From: Raphanus sativus
Lineage: Eukaryota > Streptophyta > Magnoliopsida > Brassicales > Brassicaceae
Direction: 5' to 3'
Assembly (NCBI RefSeq): GCF_000801105.2
Contig: NC_079514.1
Span: forward strand, 45,078,515 to 45,142,514
DNA length: 64,000 nt
Positions 18,790-30,823 of this stretch are shown here, piece after piece (the first letter of the stretch is position 1; every line of letters starts with the position of its first letter). The notes beneath the pieces are model-generated. The model was given only the letters and a program-made list of their open reading frames with translations, had not been told where the DNA came from and searched no databases. Both the position numbers and the translations under genes were made by a program.

Positions 18790-19451
18790 AAGGCTTTGAA
18801 TCTTGTAACAATAGTTTCAAGATATTTTTTGAAAAATAGATAGTTGATCATAATCCACATAGTATGGTAATCTTCCTAAGTACATAATCGCACATAAGAT
18901 AGACGCATTAATTTAAACGAGAAGAGAATCGATCACATATCAGAAAAGTACAATGTGTACAACAAAGAGTAGAATAAATGAAAAAAACTTAAATAAGGGA
19001 AACAAGAAAAAGAAGATGATTCAGGGTTAGGTCCTCCCATATTTGCTTGTTACAAATGTTGAAATTTATATTACAAATAATTTAATATCACTCACAATTG
19101 TTTAACGCTTGCAGTTTTGCGATAAATAATAAATAATTAAGTGATTTCCTGTTTTGAAAAATAGGGAAATATATTAAAATCAACTTACAGTGATTTTATA
19201 CTTAACCAAAAATATTTTTTACCTTTTAAAATAAACAATGAGCGACAAGTAATAGGCAAAAAATGTAAAAATATATACAAACAAACAAACAAACAAATGG
19301 TCACAACGTTTTAAGCATGATTTTCATGCTGGAAAAATTATCAGCTAGTTAATAATTTAGGAAAAGAAATTATTATTGAAAAAATAACAATACGAGTTAA
19401 TTTTGTTATTACATAAGATGTTTTAAAATATAGGATTAACAAAAAATATGA

Positions 19452-19790
19452 TTAATTACGTATACCTATTAACTTACATGAAAGTTTAAGCATAATTTTA
19501 ATAGCAAAACGCATAAGAAATAACATCCCAAGACAATCTTCCGGGGTATTCAGTAGAACCACGCAACATTCTTTTGTGATAATATTGAACTGGAATTTCT
19601 TCACCGCAACTACGCAATCTGGAACTTTCCTAGCATCTCTTAAACAGAGAAATGGATTTGGCAGGATTTCTTCCTCTGACACTGGAGCAAGCGAAACATC
19701 AGCATTACCTTTCGTATTTTGAGAAATAGATAGTAGCACTATAATCAATAACATGGTTAATATATACATTTTCTGCTTGTTCTCAAACAT
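19452..19790 (-). CDS. Family A copy 3: intact six-Cys prolamin-like secreted protein
   Basis: 112 residues. Possible starts are M1 (MFENKQK) and M8 (MYILTML); the hydrophobic core after M8 makes a signal peptide ending near NTKGNA. The mature part has six cysteines in C-X9-C-X15-CC-X9-C-X18-C, the arrangement of the prolamin-like (ECA1 gametogenesis-related/DUF784-DUF1278) family. Such proteins are secreted; family members are often expressed in egg cell, ovule or seed. A TATAAA lies only about 10 nt before M1, which favours a downstream start or means the box is not used. This copy has LSC instead of LTC near the end. Confidence 0.75.
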   Translation of the reverse strand: MFENKQKMYILTMLLIIVLLSISQNTKGNADVSLAPVSEEEILPNPFLCLRDARKVPDCVVAVKKFQFNIITKECCVVLLNTPEDCLGMLFLMRFAIKIMLKLSCKLIGIRN

Positions 19791-20999
19791 TGTTTAGTGT
19801 TTATAAAAACTGTAATTTATTTTGTGGTTACTACTATGATATTTTTCTTGATATTAATGTGTATGATTATGACATTTATAGTAAATGAGATAAGGGATGC
19901 TTTCATTTGATTTTTTACATATATGTATTAGTTATATTAAACATCTTACCTTTCTTAGAAAAAATACAACATATAACACCAAATTAATAAATGTACTATT
20001 AAAATGGTATAAAATATATTATATTAGCAATTTATTATATCGATTATATATATTGGTAAAATAATCGGTTAAAATTTAGTAACATTACATATATGGTTTA
20101 TTTTGTTATTGAAACTATTATTTAAAATTTCAAAGAATCAATTTTATTCTTACATGCCTTCTTAAAGCCGTGTTATATTGTTAATAATATAAAATCTATT
20201 ATAATGCATATAAATATGTGTAAATTTAATACAATTTAATAATTTTGTAGTTGAAATTCTTTGAGTCAGTTGTAAGTTTGAAAATAATACCAAAGAGATT
20301 TAAAAAACTCAAAAATAAACTTTATAGTCTTCAAAAATTTCAATAGATAATATAGAAAAGATGCAGTGTAATTTATAAAAAATATTTAAATATTATAATT
20401 TCAAGTTACAGAAAAGAACCTAAAAGTACCAGAAAGACATGTCATATATATTCAATCTTAAAAGTCAATCATCGAATAGATAAGATGTTGGGTGAAAAAT
20501 GAAATTCACAACATTTATGCAAGAGAATTGTAAATCAAACAACCAATTCACACATAAACCAACACAGTTTTATCCACAGATAATATGTTCAATTTCTATC
20601 ACATAAATGCTTTATTCTCTTTTCTTGTATAAGTTAAACTTTTAATACTATATAATTTCATAAAATAGTATATTTTTATATTACAATACTATATGAGAAT
20701 AACTGAAATATAGATGTTTGCCTGCAATTAAATTTATCTCATGCAAGTTAAAGTACTCATTCACTATTTACAAAGAACTACCCATTCACCCACATTATAA
20801 TTACTTACAAATAAACTGTATATTTTACATTTATTATATAAACCATATTTATTCAATAAAGATCTTTTTCTTTAGAAAAAAATAGATAAGCAAATATGGT
20901 ATAATTTACTCATCACTTGTGTATCATCTGAGTTCAATTCGGTTCGGTTCAAATCGGGTGAACATATGTTTTCTGACAATTTATTAACTATAAATATTA

Positions 21000-21550
21000 C
21001 AGTAGAAACTTTGTAAATTAATATTCGATAAATTAATAATCTCTATAAAATAAAATATTTCTCTGGTTCCAAGTTGGACTGTTTCAAAATATGACATAAA
21101 TCGATAAGATAATTAGATAACGACTTTTTAAAAAATCATATGTAAATATATAGTCCCATTAAAACTAGAAATTAATATTTTATAAGTATATACATTTTAT
21201 ACATGTATAAAGAAACCGTTATATTTTTCGTTTTAAATTTACAATAGAATTATCTTTATATTTTCTTAAAAATTAATATATTTTGGTGATATTTAGTAGA
21301 ATTATATATAAAACGACACTTAAAATCTATACAAGTTGTTTATATGCATTAAATAATATTGTAAAACAGTATGAATGTCTAATTTCAAAAAATTAATTAA
21401 TCAACATACACAAAAATCAAATATTTTTCTTATTTTAGAAAAAATATAATTTTAAATTAAAAAACCTAAAAAACTTTTTTGTAAATAAGTAACTTTACAA
21501 ATTAATAAAATATCATAGTCCCAACATTAATAATTTATAAAGTTTTAATG
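21000..21550. mobile_element. MITE-like element inside array unit 3, complete copy
   Basis: It begins CAGTAGAAACTTTGTAAATT after TA. The other end, in better preserved units, reads on the minus strand CAGTAAAACTCTATAAATTA after TA. It is 551 bp with no coding frame. Units 4-13 lack about 200 bp of its left half, including the left terminus. Confidence 0.6.
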
Positions 21551-21592
21551 AACATATATTTTGCCAAAAGATATAGTCTACATTGATCGGCT

Positions 21593-22027
21593 TCACCCTA
21601 GAAGCAGTTGCCCCTCCTTCCAAAGAACCTTCAACACTTTGTAGATAACACAACCAATTATGCATATACTTGTAAGTTTCCAATGGTTTTGCTTTGTAAA
21701 ATAAAAGATTTGTGATGTGATTAAGAAGCTAGACGGCGAAATAGATGTATACACGCGAACAATATGGATGTGTATTAAAATGAAGAGATGATATGCAAAA
21801 AGAAATAGAAGAAGAAATGATATGTGAACCATTCTAATCCATTCGCAAAAGAGAAACTTATACGCACAAACACTAATCACAGTTTGTTGTAAAACTTCCC
21901 AAAACATAAGATATGCTTTGAATCTTGTACCAATAATTTCACGATTTTTGTGAAAAATAGAAAGTTGATCATAATCAACATTGTATGGTAATCTTCCTAA
22001 GTACATAATCGCACATAAGATAGACAT
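21593..22027 (-). CDS. Family B copy 3, longest hydrophobic ORF
   Basis: 144 codons. The extra N-terminal stretch (MSILCAIMYLGRLPYNVD) is spacer sequence that happens to be open. The MVHISFLLLFLFAYHLF segment is the part shared with all copies, and the C-terminal frame is as in copies 1-2. No domain is recognised. Confidence 0.25.
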   Translation of the reverse strand: MSILCAIMYLGRLPYNVDYDQLSIFHKNREIIGTRFKAYLMFWEVLQQTVISVCAYKFLFCEWIRMVHISFLLLFLFAYHLFILIHIHIVRVYTSISPSSFLITSQIFYFTKQNHWKLTSICIIGCVIYKVLKVLWKEGQLLLG

Positions 22028-22560
22028 ATTAATTTAATAGAGAAGAGAATTGATCACATATCAGAAAAGTAAAAAGGAACAATGTGTACAACAAATATAA
22101 GAATAAATGAGGGGGAAAAGAAGAAGAAGAAGATTTAGGTTTAGGTCCTCCCATATTTGCTTGTTACAAATGTTGAAATTTATATTACAAATAATTTAAT
22201 ATCACTTACAATTGTTTAACGCTTGCAGTTTTGCAATAAATAATAAATAATTAAGTGACTTCCTGTTTTGAAAAATAGGGAAATATATTAAAATCAATTT
22301 AGAGTGATTTTATACTTAACCAAAAAGAATTTTTACCTTTTAAAATAAACAATGTGCGACAAATAATAGGCAAAAATGTAAAGATATATATAAACAAACA
22401 AACATTGGTAAAAACGTTTTCAGCATGATTTCCATGCTGGAAAAATTATCAGCTAGTTAATAATTTTGGAAACAAAACTAGTATTGAAAAAAATAACCAA
22501 TACGAGTTAATTTTGTTGTTACATAAGATGTTTTGAAATATAGTATTAACAAAAATATGA

Positions 22561-22898
22561 TTAATTACGTATACCTATTAACTTATATGTAAGTTTAAGC
22601 ATAATTTTAATAGCAAAATGCATAGGAAATGACATCCCAAGACAATCTTCCGGGGCATTCAGTAGAGCCACACAACATTCTTTTGTGATAATATTGAACT
22701 AGAATTTCTTCACCGCAACTACGCATTCTGAAACTTTCCTAGCGTCTTTTAAACAGAGAATTGGATTTGGCAGGATTCCTTCCTCTGACACTGGAGCAAG
22801 CGAAACATCAGCATTACCTTTCGTATTCTGAAAATAGATAGTAGCACTATCATCAATAACATGGTTAATATATACATTTTCTGCTTGTTATCAAACAT
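22561..22898 (-). pseudogene. Family A copy 4: broken by frameshift and stop
   Basis: Aligned to intact copies, one base is lost in the signal-peptide segment (TCTATTTTCAG for TCTATTTCTCA), shifting the frame into a stop. Further on, the Gln codon before FNIIT is TAG. Other positions remain close to the family, so decay is recent. Confidence 0.85.
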
Positions 22899-24407
22899 TT
22901 TTTAGTGTTTATAAAAAACTGTAATTTATTTTCAGGTTACTACTATGATATTTTTCTTGATATTTATAAATGTTTATGATCATGATATTTTTAGTAAATG
23001 AGATAAGGGAGGCTTTCAATTGATTTTTTACATATAAGTATTAGTTATTTTAAACATCTTACCTTTCTTAGAAATAATACAACATATAACGCCAAATTAA
23101 TAAATTTACTGTTAAAATGGTATAATATATATTTTGTTAACAATTTATTATATCAATTATGTATATTGGTAAAATAATCGATTAAACTTTGGTAACATTA
23201 CTTTATGTTTTATTTTGTTACTGAAACTATTATTTAAAAATTCAAAGAATCAATTTTATTCTTACATGCCTTCTTAAAGCCGTGTTATATTGTTAATAAT
23301 ATAAATTCTATTATAATGCATATACATATGTGTAAATTTAATATAATTTAATAATTTTATAGTAGAAATGCGTTGAGCCAGTTTTAAATTTGAAAATTAT
23401 ACCAAATAGATTTAAAAAATCTGAAAAATAAACTTTATAGTCTTCAAAAATTTCAATAGATAAGTATAGAAATTATGCAGTGTGTAACCATTTATTTAAA
23501 ATGTGTAAACTATAATAATTTCAAGTTACAGAAAAAGACCTAAAAGTACCAGAAAGACATGTCATATATATTCAATCTTAAAAGTCAATCATCGGATAGA
23601 TAAGTTGTTGGGTGAAAAATGAAATTCACAACATTTGTGCAAGAGAATTGTAAATCAAACAACCAATTCACACATAAACCAACACAGTTTTATCCACATA
23701 AATACTTTATTCTTTTTTTTATAAGTTAAACTATTAATACTATATAATTTCATAAAATAGTATATTTTTATATTACAATAATATATGTGAATAACTGAAA
23801 TATAGATGTTTGCCTGCAATAAAATTTATCCCATGCAAGTTAAAGTACTCATTCACTATTTACAAAGAACTACCCATTCACCCACATTATAATTACTTAC
23901 TTACACATAAACTGTATCTTTTACTTTTATTATATAAACCATATTTATTCAATAAAGATATTTCTTTAGAAAATAATAGATAAGCAAATATGGTATAATT
24001 TACAATTCATCACTCGTGTATCATCTGAGTTCAGTTTGGTTCGGTTCAAATCGGGTGAACATATGTTTTCTGACAATCTATTAATAATTTATATGTATTT
24101 AGATTTTATACATGTACAAAGAAACCATTATATATTTTGTTTTAAATTTACAATAGAATTATCATTATATTTTCTTAAAACTTAACATATTTTGGTGAGA
24201 TTTAGTAAAATTTATATAAAATGACACTTAACTCTAAAATTTTTTAATATGCATTAAATAATATAGTAAAAACAGTATGAATGTCAAATTTCAAAAAATT
24301 AACTAATTAACATACAAAAAATATATTTTTAAAATAAAAAAATCTAAACAAAGTTTTTTCTTTTGTAAATTAGTAACTTTATAAATTAAAATATCATAGT
24401 CCCAACA

Positions 24408-24803
24408 TTAATAGTTTATAGAGTTTTTAATGTACATATATTTCTCCAAAAGATATAGTCTACATTGATCGGCTTCACCCTGGAAGCAGTTGTTCGTCCT
24501 TCCAAAGAACCTCCAACACTTTGAAGATAACACGACAAATTCTGCATATACTTGTAAGTTTCCAATGGTTTTGCTTGTAAAATAAAAGATCTGTAATGTG
24601 ACTAAGAAGCTAGAGAGCGAAATACATGTATACATGCGAACAATATGGATGTTTATTAAAATGAAGAGATGATATGCACAAATAAATAGAAGAAGAGATG
24701 ATATGTGAACTATTCTAATCCAGTCGCAAAAGAGAAACTTATACACGCGAACACTAATAACAGTTTGTTGTAAAACTTCCCAAAACCTAAGATATGCTTT
24801 CAA
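24408..24803 (-). CDS. Family B copy 4, alternative C-terminal frame
   Basis: 131 codons. One T fewer in the gctttgtaaaa run puts the C-terminal part in a different frame from copies 1-3: VLSSKCWRFFGRTNNCFQGE then ADQC, with three spaced cysteines. The last residues lie inside the MITE terminus. It looks superficially like a small cysteine-rich peptide, but the frame choice is not conserved across the array. Confidence 0.25.
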   Translation of the reverse strand: MKAYLRFWEVLQQTVISVRVYKFLFCDWIRIVHISSLLLFICAYHLFILINIHIVRMYTCISLSSFLVTLQIFYFTSKTIGNLQVYAEFVVLSSKCWRFFGRTNNCFQGEADQCRLYLLEKYMYIKNSINY

Positions 24804-25462
24804 TCTTGTACCAATAATTTCACGATTTTTGTGATAATAGATAGTTGATCATAATCCACATAGTATGGTAATCTTCCTAAGTACATAATCACACATAAGA
24901 TAGACGCATTAATATAATCGAGAAGAGAATTAATCACATATAAGAAAATTAAAAAGGAACAATGTGTTGAACAAAAAGTAGAATAAATGAAAAATATTTA
25001 AGTAAGGGAAAAAAGAAGAAGAAGAAGATTTAGGGTTAGGTCCTCCCATATTGCTTGTTACAAATGTTGAAATGTATATTACAAATAATTCAATATCACT
25101 CACAATTGTTTAACGCTTGCAGTTTTGCAATGAATAATGAATAATTAAGTGATTTCCTGTTTTTCAAAATAGGAAAATATATTAAAATCAATTTAGAGTG
25201 ATTTTTATCTTAACCAATTTTTTTTTACTTTTTAAATTAAAAAATAAGCGACAATTAATAAACCAAAATTGTAAAAATTATATATAAACAAACAAAAAAC
25301 AAACAAATGGTCAAAATGTTTAAAGCATGATTTTCATGCTGGAAAAGTTATCAGCTAGTTAGTAATATAGGAAAAAAAATTCTTAATGAAATAAATAAAT
25401 AATATGAATTCATTTAGTTGTTACATAAAATGTTTTAAAATATAGGATTAAGAAAAATATGA

Positions 25463-25825
25463 TTAATTACGTATACCTATTAACTTACATGTAAGTTTAA
25501 GCATAATTTTAATAGCAAAACGCATAGGAAATAACATCCCAAGACAATCTTCCGGGGAATTTAGTAGAACCACGCAACATTCTTTTGTGATAATATTGAA
25601 CTGAAATTTCTTCACCGCAACTTTGCAATCTGGAACTTTCCTAGCATCTCTTAAACAGAGAAATGGATTTGGCAGGATTCCTTCCTCTGACACTGGAGCA
25701 AGCGAAACATCAGCATTACCTTTCGTATTTTGAGAAATCGATAGTAGCACTATCATCAAAATTAATGCAAGAGAATTGTAAATCAAACAACCAATTCGCA
25801 CATAAACCAACACAGTTTTATCCAC
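25463..25825 (-). CDS. Family A copy 5: chimeric N-terminus after a deletion
   Basis: The domain and all six cysteines are intact, but the normal start (MFENKQK/MYIL) and about 770 bp upstream are gone. The junction atcatcaa|aattaatgcaag joins the signal-peptide codons to spacer DNA, which supplies a new open N-terminus (MDKTVLVYVRIGCLIYNSLA). The result is 120 residues, still hydrophobic at the front. The normal promoter is lost. Whether it is expressed is unknown. Confidence 0.55.
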   Translation of the reverse strand: MDKTVLVYVRIGCLIYNSLALILMIVLLSISQNTKGNADVSLAPVSEEGILPNPFLCLRDARKVPDCKVAVKKFQFNIITKECCVVLLNSPEDCLGMLFPMRFAIKIMLKLTCKLIGIRN

Positions 25826-26576
25826 ATAAATACTTTATTCTTTTTTTATAAGTTAGACTATTAATACTATATAATTTCATAAAATAGTATACTTTTATAT
25901 TACAATAATATATGGAGTAACTGAAATATAGATGTTTGCCTGCAATAAAATTTATCCCATGCAAGTTAAAGTACTCATTCACTATTTACAAAGAACTACC
26001 CATTCACCCACATTATAATTACTTACTTACACATAAACTGTATCTTTTACTTTTATTATATAAACCATATTTATTCAATAAAGATATTTCTTTAGAAAAG
26101 AATAGATAAGCAAATATGTTATAATTTACAACTCATCACTCGTGTATCATCTGAGTTCAGTTCGGTTCGGTTCAAATCGGGTGAACATATGTTTTCTGAC
26201 AATCTATTAATAATTTATATGTATTTAGATTTTATACATGTACAAAGAAACCATTATATTTTTTGTTTGTTTTAAATTTACATTAGAATTATCATTATAC
26301 AATTTAACATATTTTGGTGAGATTTAGTAAAATTATATATAAAATGACACTTAACTCAATAATTTTTTTATATGCATTAAATAATATATTAAAAACAGTA
26401 TGAATGTCAAATTTCAAAAAAATAACTAATAAACATACAAAAAATATATTTTAAAATAAAAAAATCTAAACAAGGTTTTTTTGTAAATTAGTAACTTTAT
26501 AAATTAAAATATCATAGTCCCAACATTAATAATTTATAAAGTTTTTACTGTACATATATTTCTCCAAAAGATATAG

Positions 26577-27014
26577 TCAACATTGATCGGCTTCACCCTG
26601 GAAGCAGTTGTTCGTCCTTCCAAAGAACCTCAAACACTTTGAAGATAACACGACAAATTCTGCATATACTTGTAAGTTTCCAATGGTTTTGCTTGTAAAA
26701 TAAAAGATTTGAGATGTGACTAAGAAGCTAGAGAGCGAAATAGATGTATACACACGAACAATATGGATGTTTATTAAAATGAAGAGATGATATGCACAAA
26801 TAAATAGAAGAAGAGATGATATGTGAACCATTCTAATCCAGTCGCAAAGGAGAAACTTATACACGCGAACACTAATAACAGTTTGTTGTAAAACTTCCCA
26901 AAACCTAAGATATGCTTTCAATCTTGTACCAATAATTTCACGATTTTTGTGAAAATAGATAGTTGATAATAATCCACATAGTATGGTAATCTTCCTAAGT
27001 ACATTATCAGACAT
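26577..27014 (-). CDS. Family B copy 5
   Basis: 145 codons, same frame as copy 4, with an incidental upstream extension. The hydrophobic MVHISSLLLFICAYHLFILI segment is fully kept. Confidence 0.25.
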   Translation of the reverse strand: MSDNVLRKITILCGLLSTIYFHKNREIIGTRLKAYLRFWEVLQQTVISVRVYKFLLCDWIRMVHISSLLLFICAYHLFILINIHIVRVYTSISLSSFLVTSQIFYFTSKTIGNLQVYAEFVVLSSKCLRFFGRTNNCFQGEADQC

Positions 27015-27577
27015 AAGATAGACGCATTAATATAATCGAGAAGAGAATTAATCACATATAAGAAAATTAAAAAGGAACAATGTGTTGAACAAAGAGTAGA
27101 ATAAATGAAAAATATTTAAGTAAGGGAAAAAAAGAAGAAGATTTAGGGTTAGGTCCTCCCATATTGCTCGGTACAAATGTTGAAATGTATATTAAAAATA
27201 ATTCAAGATCACTCACAATTTTTAACGCTTGCAGTTTTGCAATGAATAATGAATAATTAAGTGATTTCCTGTTTTTCAAAATAGGAAAATATATTAAAAT
27301 CAATTTACAGTGATTTTTATACTTAACCAATTTTTTTTTTTACTTTTTAAATTAAACAATGAGCGACAAGTAATAAACCAAAATTGTTAAAATTATATAT
27401 AAACAAACAAAAAACAAACAAATGTTCAAAACGTTTAAAGCATGATTTTCATGCTGGAAAAGTTATCAGCTAGTTAGTAATATAGGAAGCAAAATTATTA
27501 TTGAAATAAATAAATAATACGAATTGATTTAGTTGTTACATAAAATCTTTTAAAATATAGGATTAAGAAAAATATGA

Positions 27578-27916
27578 TTAATTACATATACCTATTAACT
27601 TACATGTAAGTTTAAGCATAATTTTAATAGCAAAACGCATAGGAAATAACATCCCAAGACAATCTTCCGGGGCATTTAGTAGAACCACGCAACATTCTTT
27701 TGTGATAATATTGAACTGAAATTTCTTCACCGCAACTACGCAATCTGGAACTTTCCTAGCATCTCTTAAACAGAGAAATGGATTTGGCAGGATTCCTTCC
27801 TCTGACACTGGAGCAAGCGAAACATCAGCATTTCCTTTCGTATTTTGAGAAATCGATAGTAGCACTATCATCAATAACATGGTTAATGTATACATTTTCT
27901 GCTTGTTCTCAAACAT
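27578..27916 (-). CDS. Family A copy 6: intact six-Cys prolamin-like secreted protein
   Basis: 112 residues with M1, M8 (MYTLTML), signal peptide, spacer DVSLAPVSEEGILPNP and all six cysteines; the C-terminus is GICN, which adds a seventh cysteine as penultimate residue. One of the best preserved copies. It differs from copy 3 mainly in the signal peptide and in NAPED for NTPED. Confidence 0.78.
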   Translation of the reverse strand: MFENKQKMYTLTMLLMIVLLSISQNTKGNADVSLAPVSEEGILPNPFLCLRDARKVPDCVVAVKKFQFNIITKECCVVLLNAPEDCLGMLFPMRFAIKIMLKLTCKLIGICN

Positions 27917-29436
27917 TTTTTAGTGTTTATAAAAATTGTAATTTATTTTGTGGTTATTACTATGAGATTTTTCTTGATATTTATAAATGTGTACGATCAT
28001 GACATTTATAGTAAATGAGATATGTGATGCTTTCATTTGATTTTTTTGCATATATGTATTAGTTATTTTAAAAATATAACCTTTCTTAGAAAAAATACAA
28101 CACATAACGCCAAATTAATAAATGTACTATTAAAATGGTATTAAATATATTATATTAACAATTTATGATATGCTCATTTATATATTGGTAAAATAATCGA
28201 TTAAACTTTAGTAACATTACATATATGGTTTATTTTATTATTGAAACTATTATTTAAAATTTCAAAGAATCAATTTTATTCTTACATGCCTTCTTAAAGC
28301 CGTGTTATATTGTTAATAATATAAAATCTATTAAAATGCATATACATATGTGTAAATTTAATATAATTTGATAATTTTATAGTTGAAATGCTTTGAGCCA
28401 GTTTTAAGTTTAAAAATAATACCAAATAGATTTAAAAAATCTGAAAAATAAACTTTAATAGTCTTAAAAAATTTCAATAGATAAGTATAGAAATTATGCA
28501 GTGTGTAACCATTTATTAAAAATATGTAAACTATAATAATTTCAAGTTATAGAAAAGTAACCTAAAAGTACCACAAAGACATGTTATATATATACAATCA
28601 TATAAGTCAATCATCGGGTAGATAAGTTGTCGGGTGAAAAATGAAATTCACAAAATTAATGCAAGAGAACTGTAAATCAAACAACCAATTCGCACATAAA
28701 CCAACACAATTTTATCCACATAAATACTTTATTCTTTTTGTATAGGTTAAACTATTAATACTATATAATTTCATAAAATAGTATATTTTTATATTACAAT
28801 ACTATATGGGAATAACTGAAATATAGATGTCTGCCTGCAATAAAATTTATCCCATGCAAGTTAAAGTACTCATTCACTATTTACCAAGAACTACCCATTC
28901 ACCCACATTATAATTACTTACTTACACATAAACTGTATCTTTTACTTTTATTATATAATACATATTTATTCAATAAAGATATATTTCTTTAGAAAAAATT
29001 AGATAAGCAAATATGGTATAATTTACAACTCATCACTCATGTATCATCTGAGTTCAGTTCGGTTCGGTTCAAATCAGGTGAACATATGTTTTCTGACAAT
29101 CTATTAATAATTTATATGTATTTAGATTTTATACATGTACAAAGAAACAATTATATTTTTTTGTTTTAAATTTACAATAGAATTATCATTATATTTTCTT
29201 TAAATTTAATATATTTTGATGAGAGTTAGTAAAATTATATATAAAGTGACACTTAAACTCTATAATTTTTTATATGTAGTAATAATATAGTAAAAACAGT
29301 ATGAATGTCTAATTTCAAAAAATTAACTAATTAACATACAAAAATAAATATTTTAAAATAAAAAATGTAAACAAAGTTTTTTTTTGTAAATTAGTAAGTT
29401 TATAAATTAAAATATCATAGTCCCAACATTAATAAT

Positions 29437-29766
29437 TTATAGATTTTTTACTGTACATATATTTCTCCAAAAGATATAGCTACATTGATCGGCTTCACCC
29501 TGGAAGCAGTTGTTCATCCTTCCAAAGAACCTCCAACACTTTGAAGATAACATGACCAATTCTGCATATACTTGTAAGTTTCCAATGGTTTTGCTTGTAA
29601 AATAAAAGATTTGTGATGTGACTAAGAAGCTAGAGAGCGAAATAGATGTATACACGCGAACAATATGGATGTTTATTAAAATGAAGAGATGATATGCACA
29701 AATAAATAGAAGAAGAGATGATATGTGAACCATTTTAATCCAGTCGCAAAAGAGAAAATTATACAT
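29437..29766 (-). CDS. Family B copy 6
   Basis: 109 codons, frame as in copies 4-5. Only small substitutions occur in the hydrophobic part. The GRMNNCFQGE segment carries the same Cys spacing as copy 4. Confidence 0.25.
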   Translation of the reverse strand: MYNFLFCDWIKMVHISSLLLFICAYHLFILINIHIVRVYTSISLSSFLVTSQIFYFTSKTIGNLQVYAELVMLSSKCWRFFGRMNNCFQGEADQCSYIFWRNICTVKNL

Positions 29767-30484
29767 GCGAACACTAGTAACAGTTTGTTGTCAAACTTCC
29801 CAAAACCTAAGATATGCTTTCAATCTTGTACCAATAATTTCACGATTTTGTGAAAATAGATAGTTGATCATAATCCACATAGTATGGTAATCTTCCTAAG
29901 TACATAATCACACATAAGATATACGCATTTATATAATCGAGAAAAGAATTGATCACATATAAGAAAATTAAAAAGGAACAATGTGTTGAACAAAGAGTAG
30001 AATAAATGAAAAATATTTAAGTAAGGGAAAAAAGAAGAAGAAGAAGATTTAGGGTTAGGTCCTCCCATATTGCTTGTTACAAATTTTGAAATGTATATTA
30101 CAAATAATTCAATATCACTCATAATTGTTTATAGCTTGCAGTTTTGCAATGAATAATGAATAATTAAGTGATTTCCTGTTTTTCAAAATAGGAAAATATA
30201 TTAAAATCAATTTACAGTGATTTATATACTTAACCAATTTTTTTTTTTACTTTTTAAATTAAACAATGAGCGACAAGTAATAAACCAAAAATGTTAAAAT
30301 TATATATAAACAAACAAAAAACAAACAAATGGTCAAAACGTTTAAAGCATGATTTTCATGCTGGAAAAGTTATCGGCTAGTTAGTAATATAGGAAACAAA
30401 ATTATTATTGAAATAAATAAATAATACGAATTGATTTAGTTGTTACATAAAATCTTTTAAAATATAGGATTAAGAAAAATATGA

Positions 30485-30823
30485 TTAATTACGTATACCT
30501 ATTAACTTACATGTAAGTTTAAGCATAATTTTAATAGCAAAACGCATAGGAAATAACATCCCAAGACAATCTTCCGGGGCATTTAGTAGAACCACACAAC
30601 ATTCTTTTGTGATAATATTGAACTGAAATTTCTTCACTGCAACTACGCAATCTGGAACTTTCCTAGCATCTCTTAAACAGAGAAATGGATTTGGCAGGAT
30701 TCCTTCCTCTGACACTGGAGCAAGCGAAACATCAGCATTACCATTCGTATTTTGAGAAATCGATAGTAGCACCATCATCAATAACATGGTTAATGTATAC
30801 TTTTTCTGCTTGTTCTCAAACAT
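30485..30823 (-). CDS. Family A copy 7: intact six-Cys prolamin-like secreted protein
   Basis: 112 residues and all six cysteines. The second start codon is changed to Lys (KQKKYTLTM), so translation would need M1 or a later Met inside the hydrophobic segment. The mature region matches copy 6 almost exactly except for the C-terminus (GIRN). Confidence 0.75.
   Translation of the reverse strand: MFENKQKKYTLTMLLMMVLLSISQNTNGNADVSLAPVSEEGILPNPFLCLRDARKVPDCVVAVKKFQFNIITKECCVVLLNAPEDCLGMLFPMRFAIKIMLKLTCKLIGIRN

Noticed and set aside
24408..24803. Family B as a defensin or S-locus pollen determinant.
   Set aside because: Only three to four cysteines in a frame that is not conserved between copies; no recognised defensin spacing. 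Kept as unknown ORF.
25663..25851. Plus-strand frames opposite the family-A genes (MDLAGFLPLTLEQAKH..., recurring at 27,778, 30,685, 36,425, 39,285, 44,922).
   Set aside because: They are antisense shadows of conserved coding sequence. Their recurrence follows from the tandem duplication, and they have no independent start or promoter signal.
27067..27330. Minus-strand frame with NMGGPNPKSSS in the array spacer (also 29,868-30,122).
   Set aside because: Open in some units only and interrupted in others; the Ser run comes from an (aag)n simple repeat.
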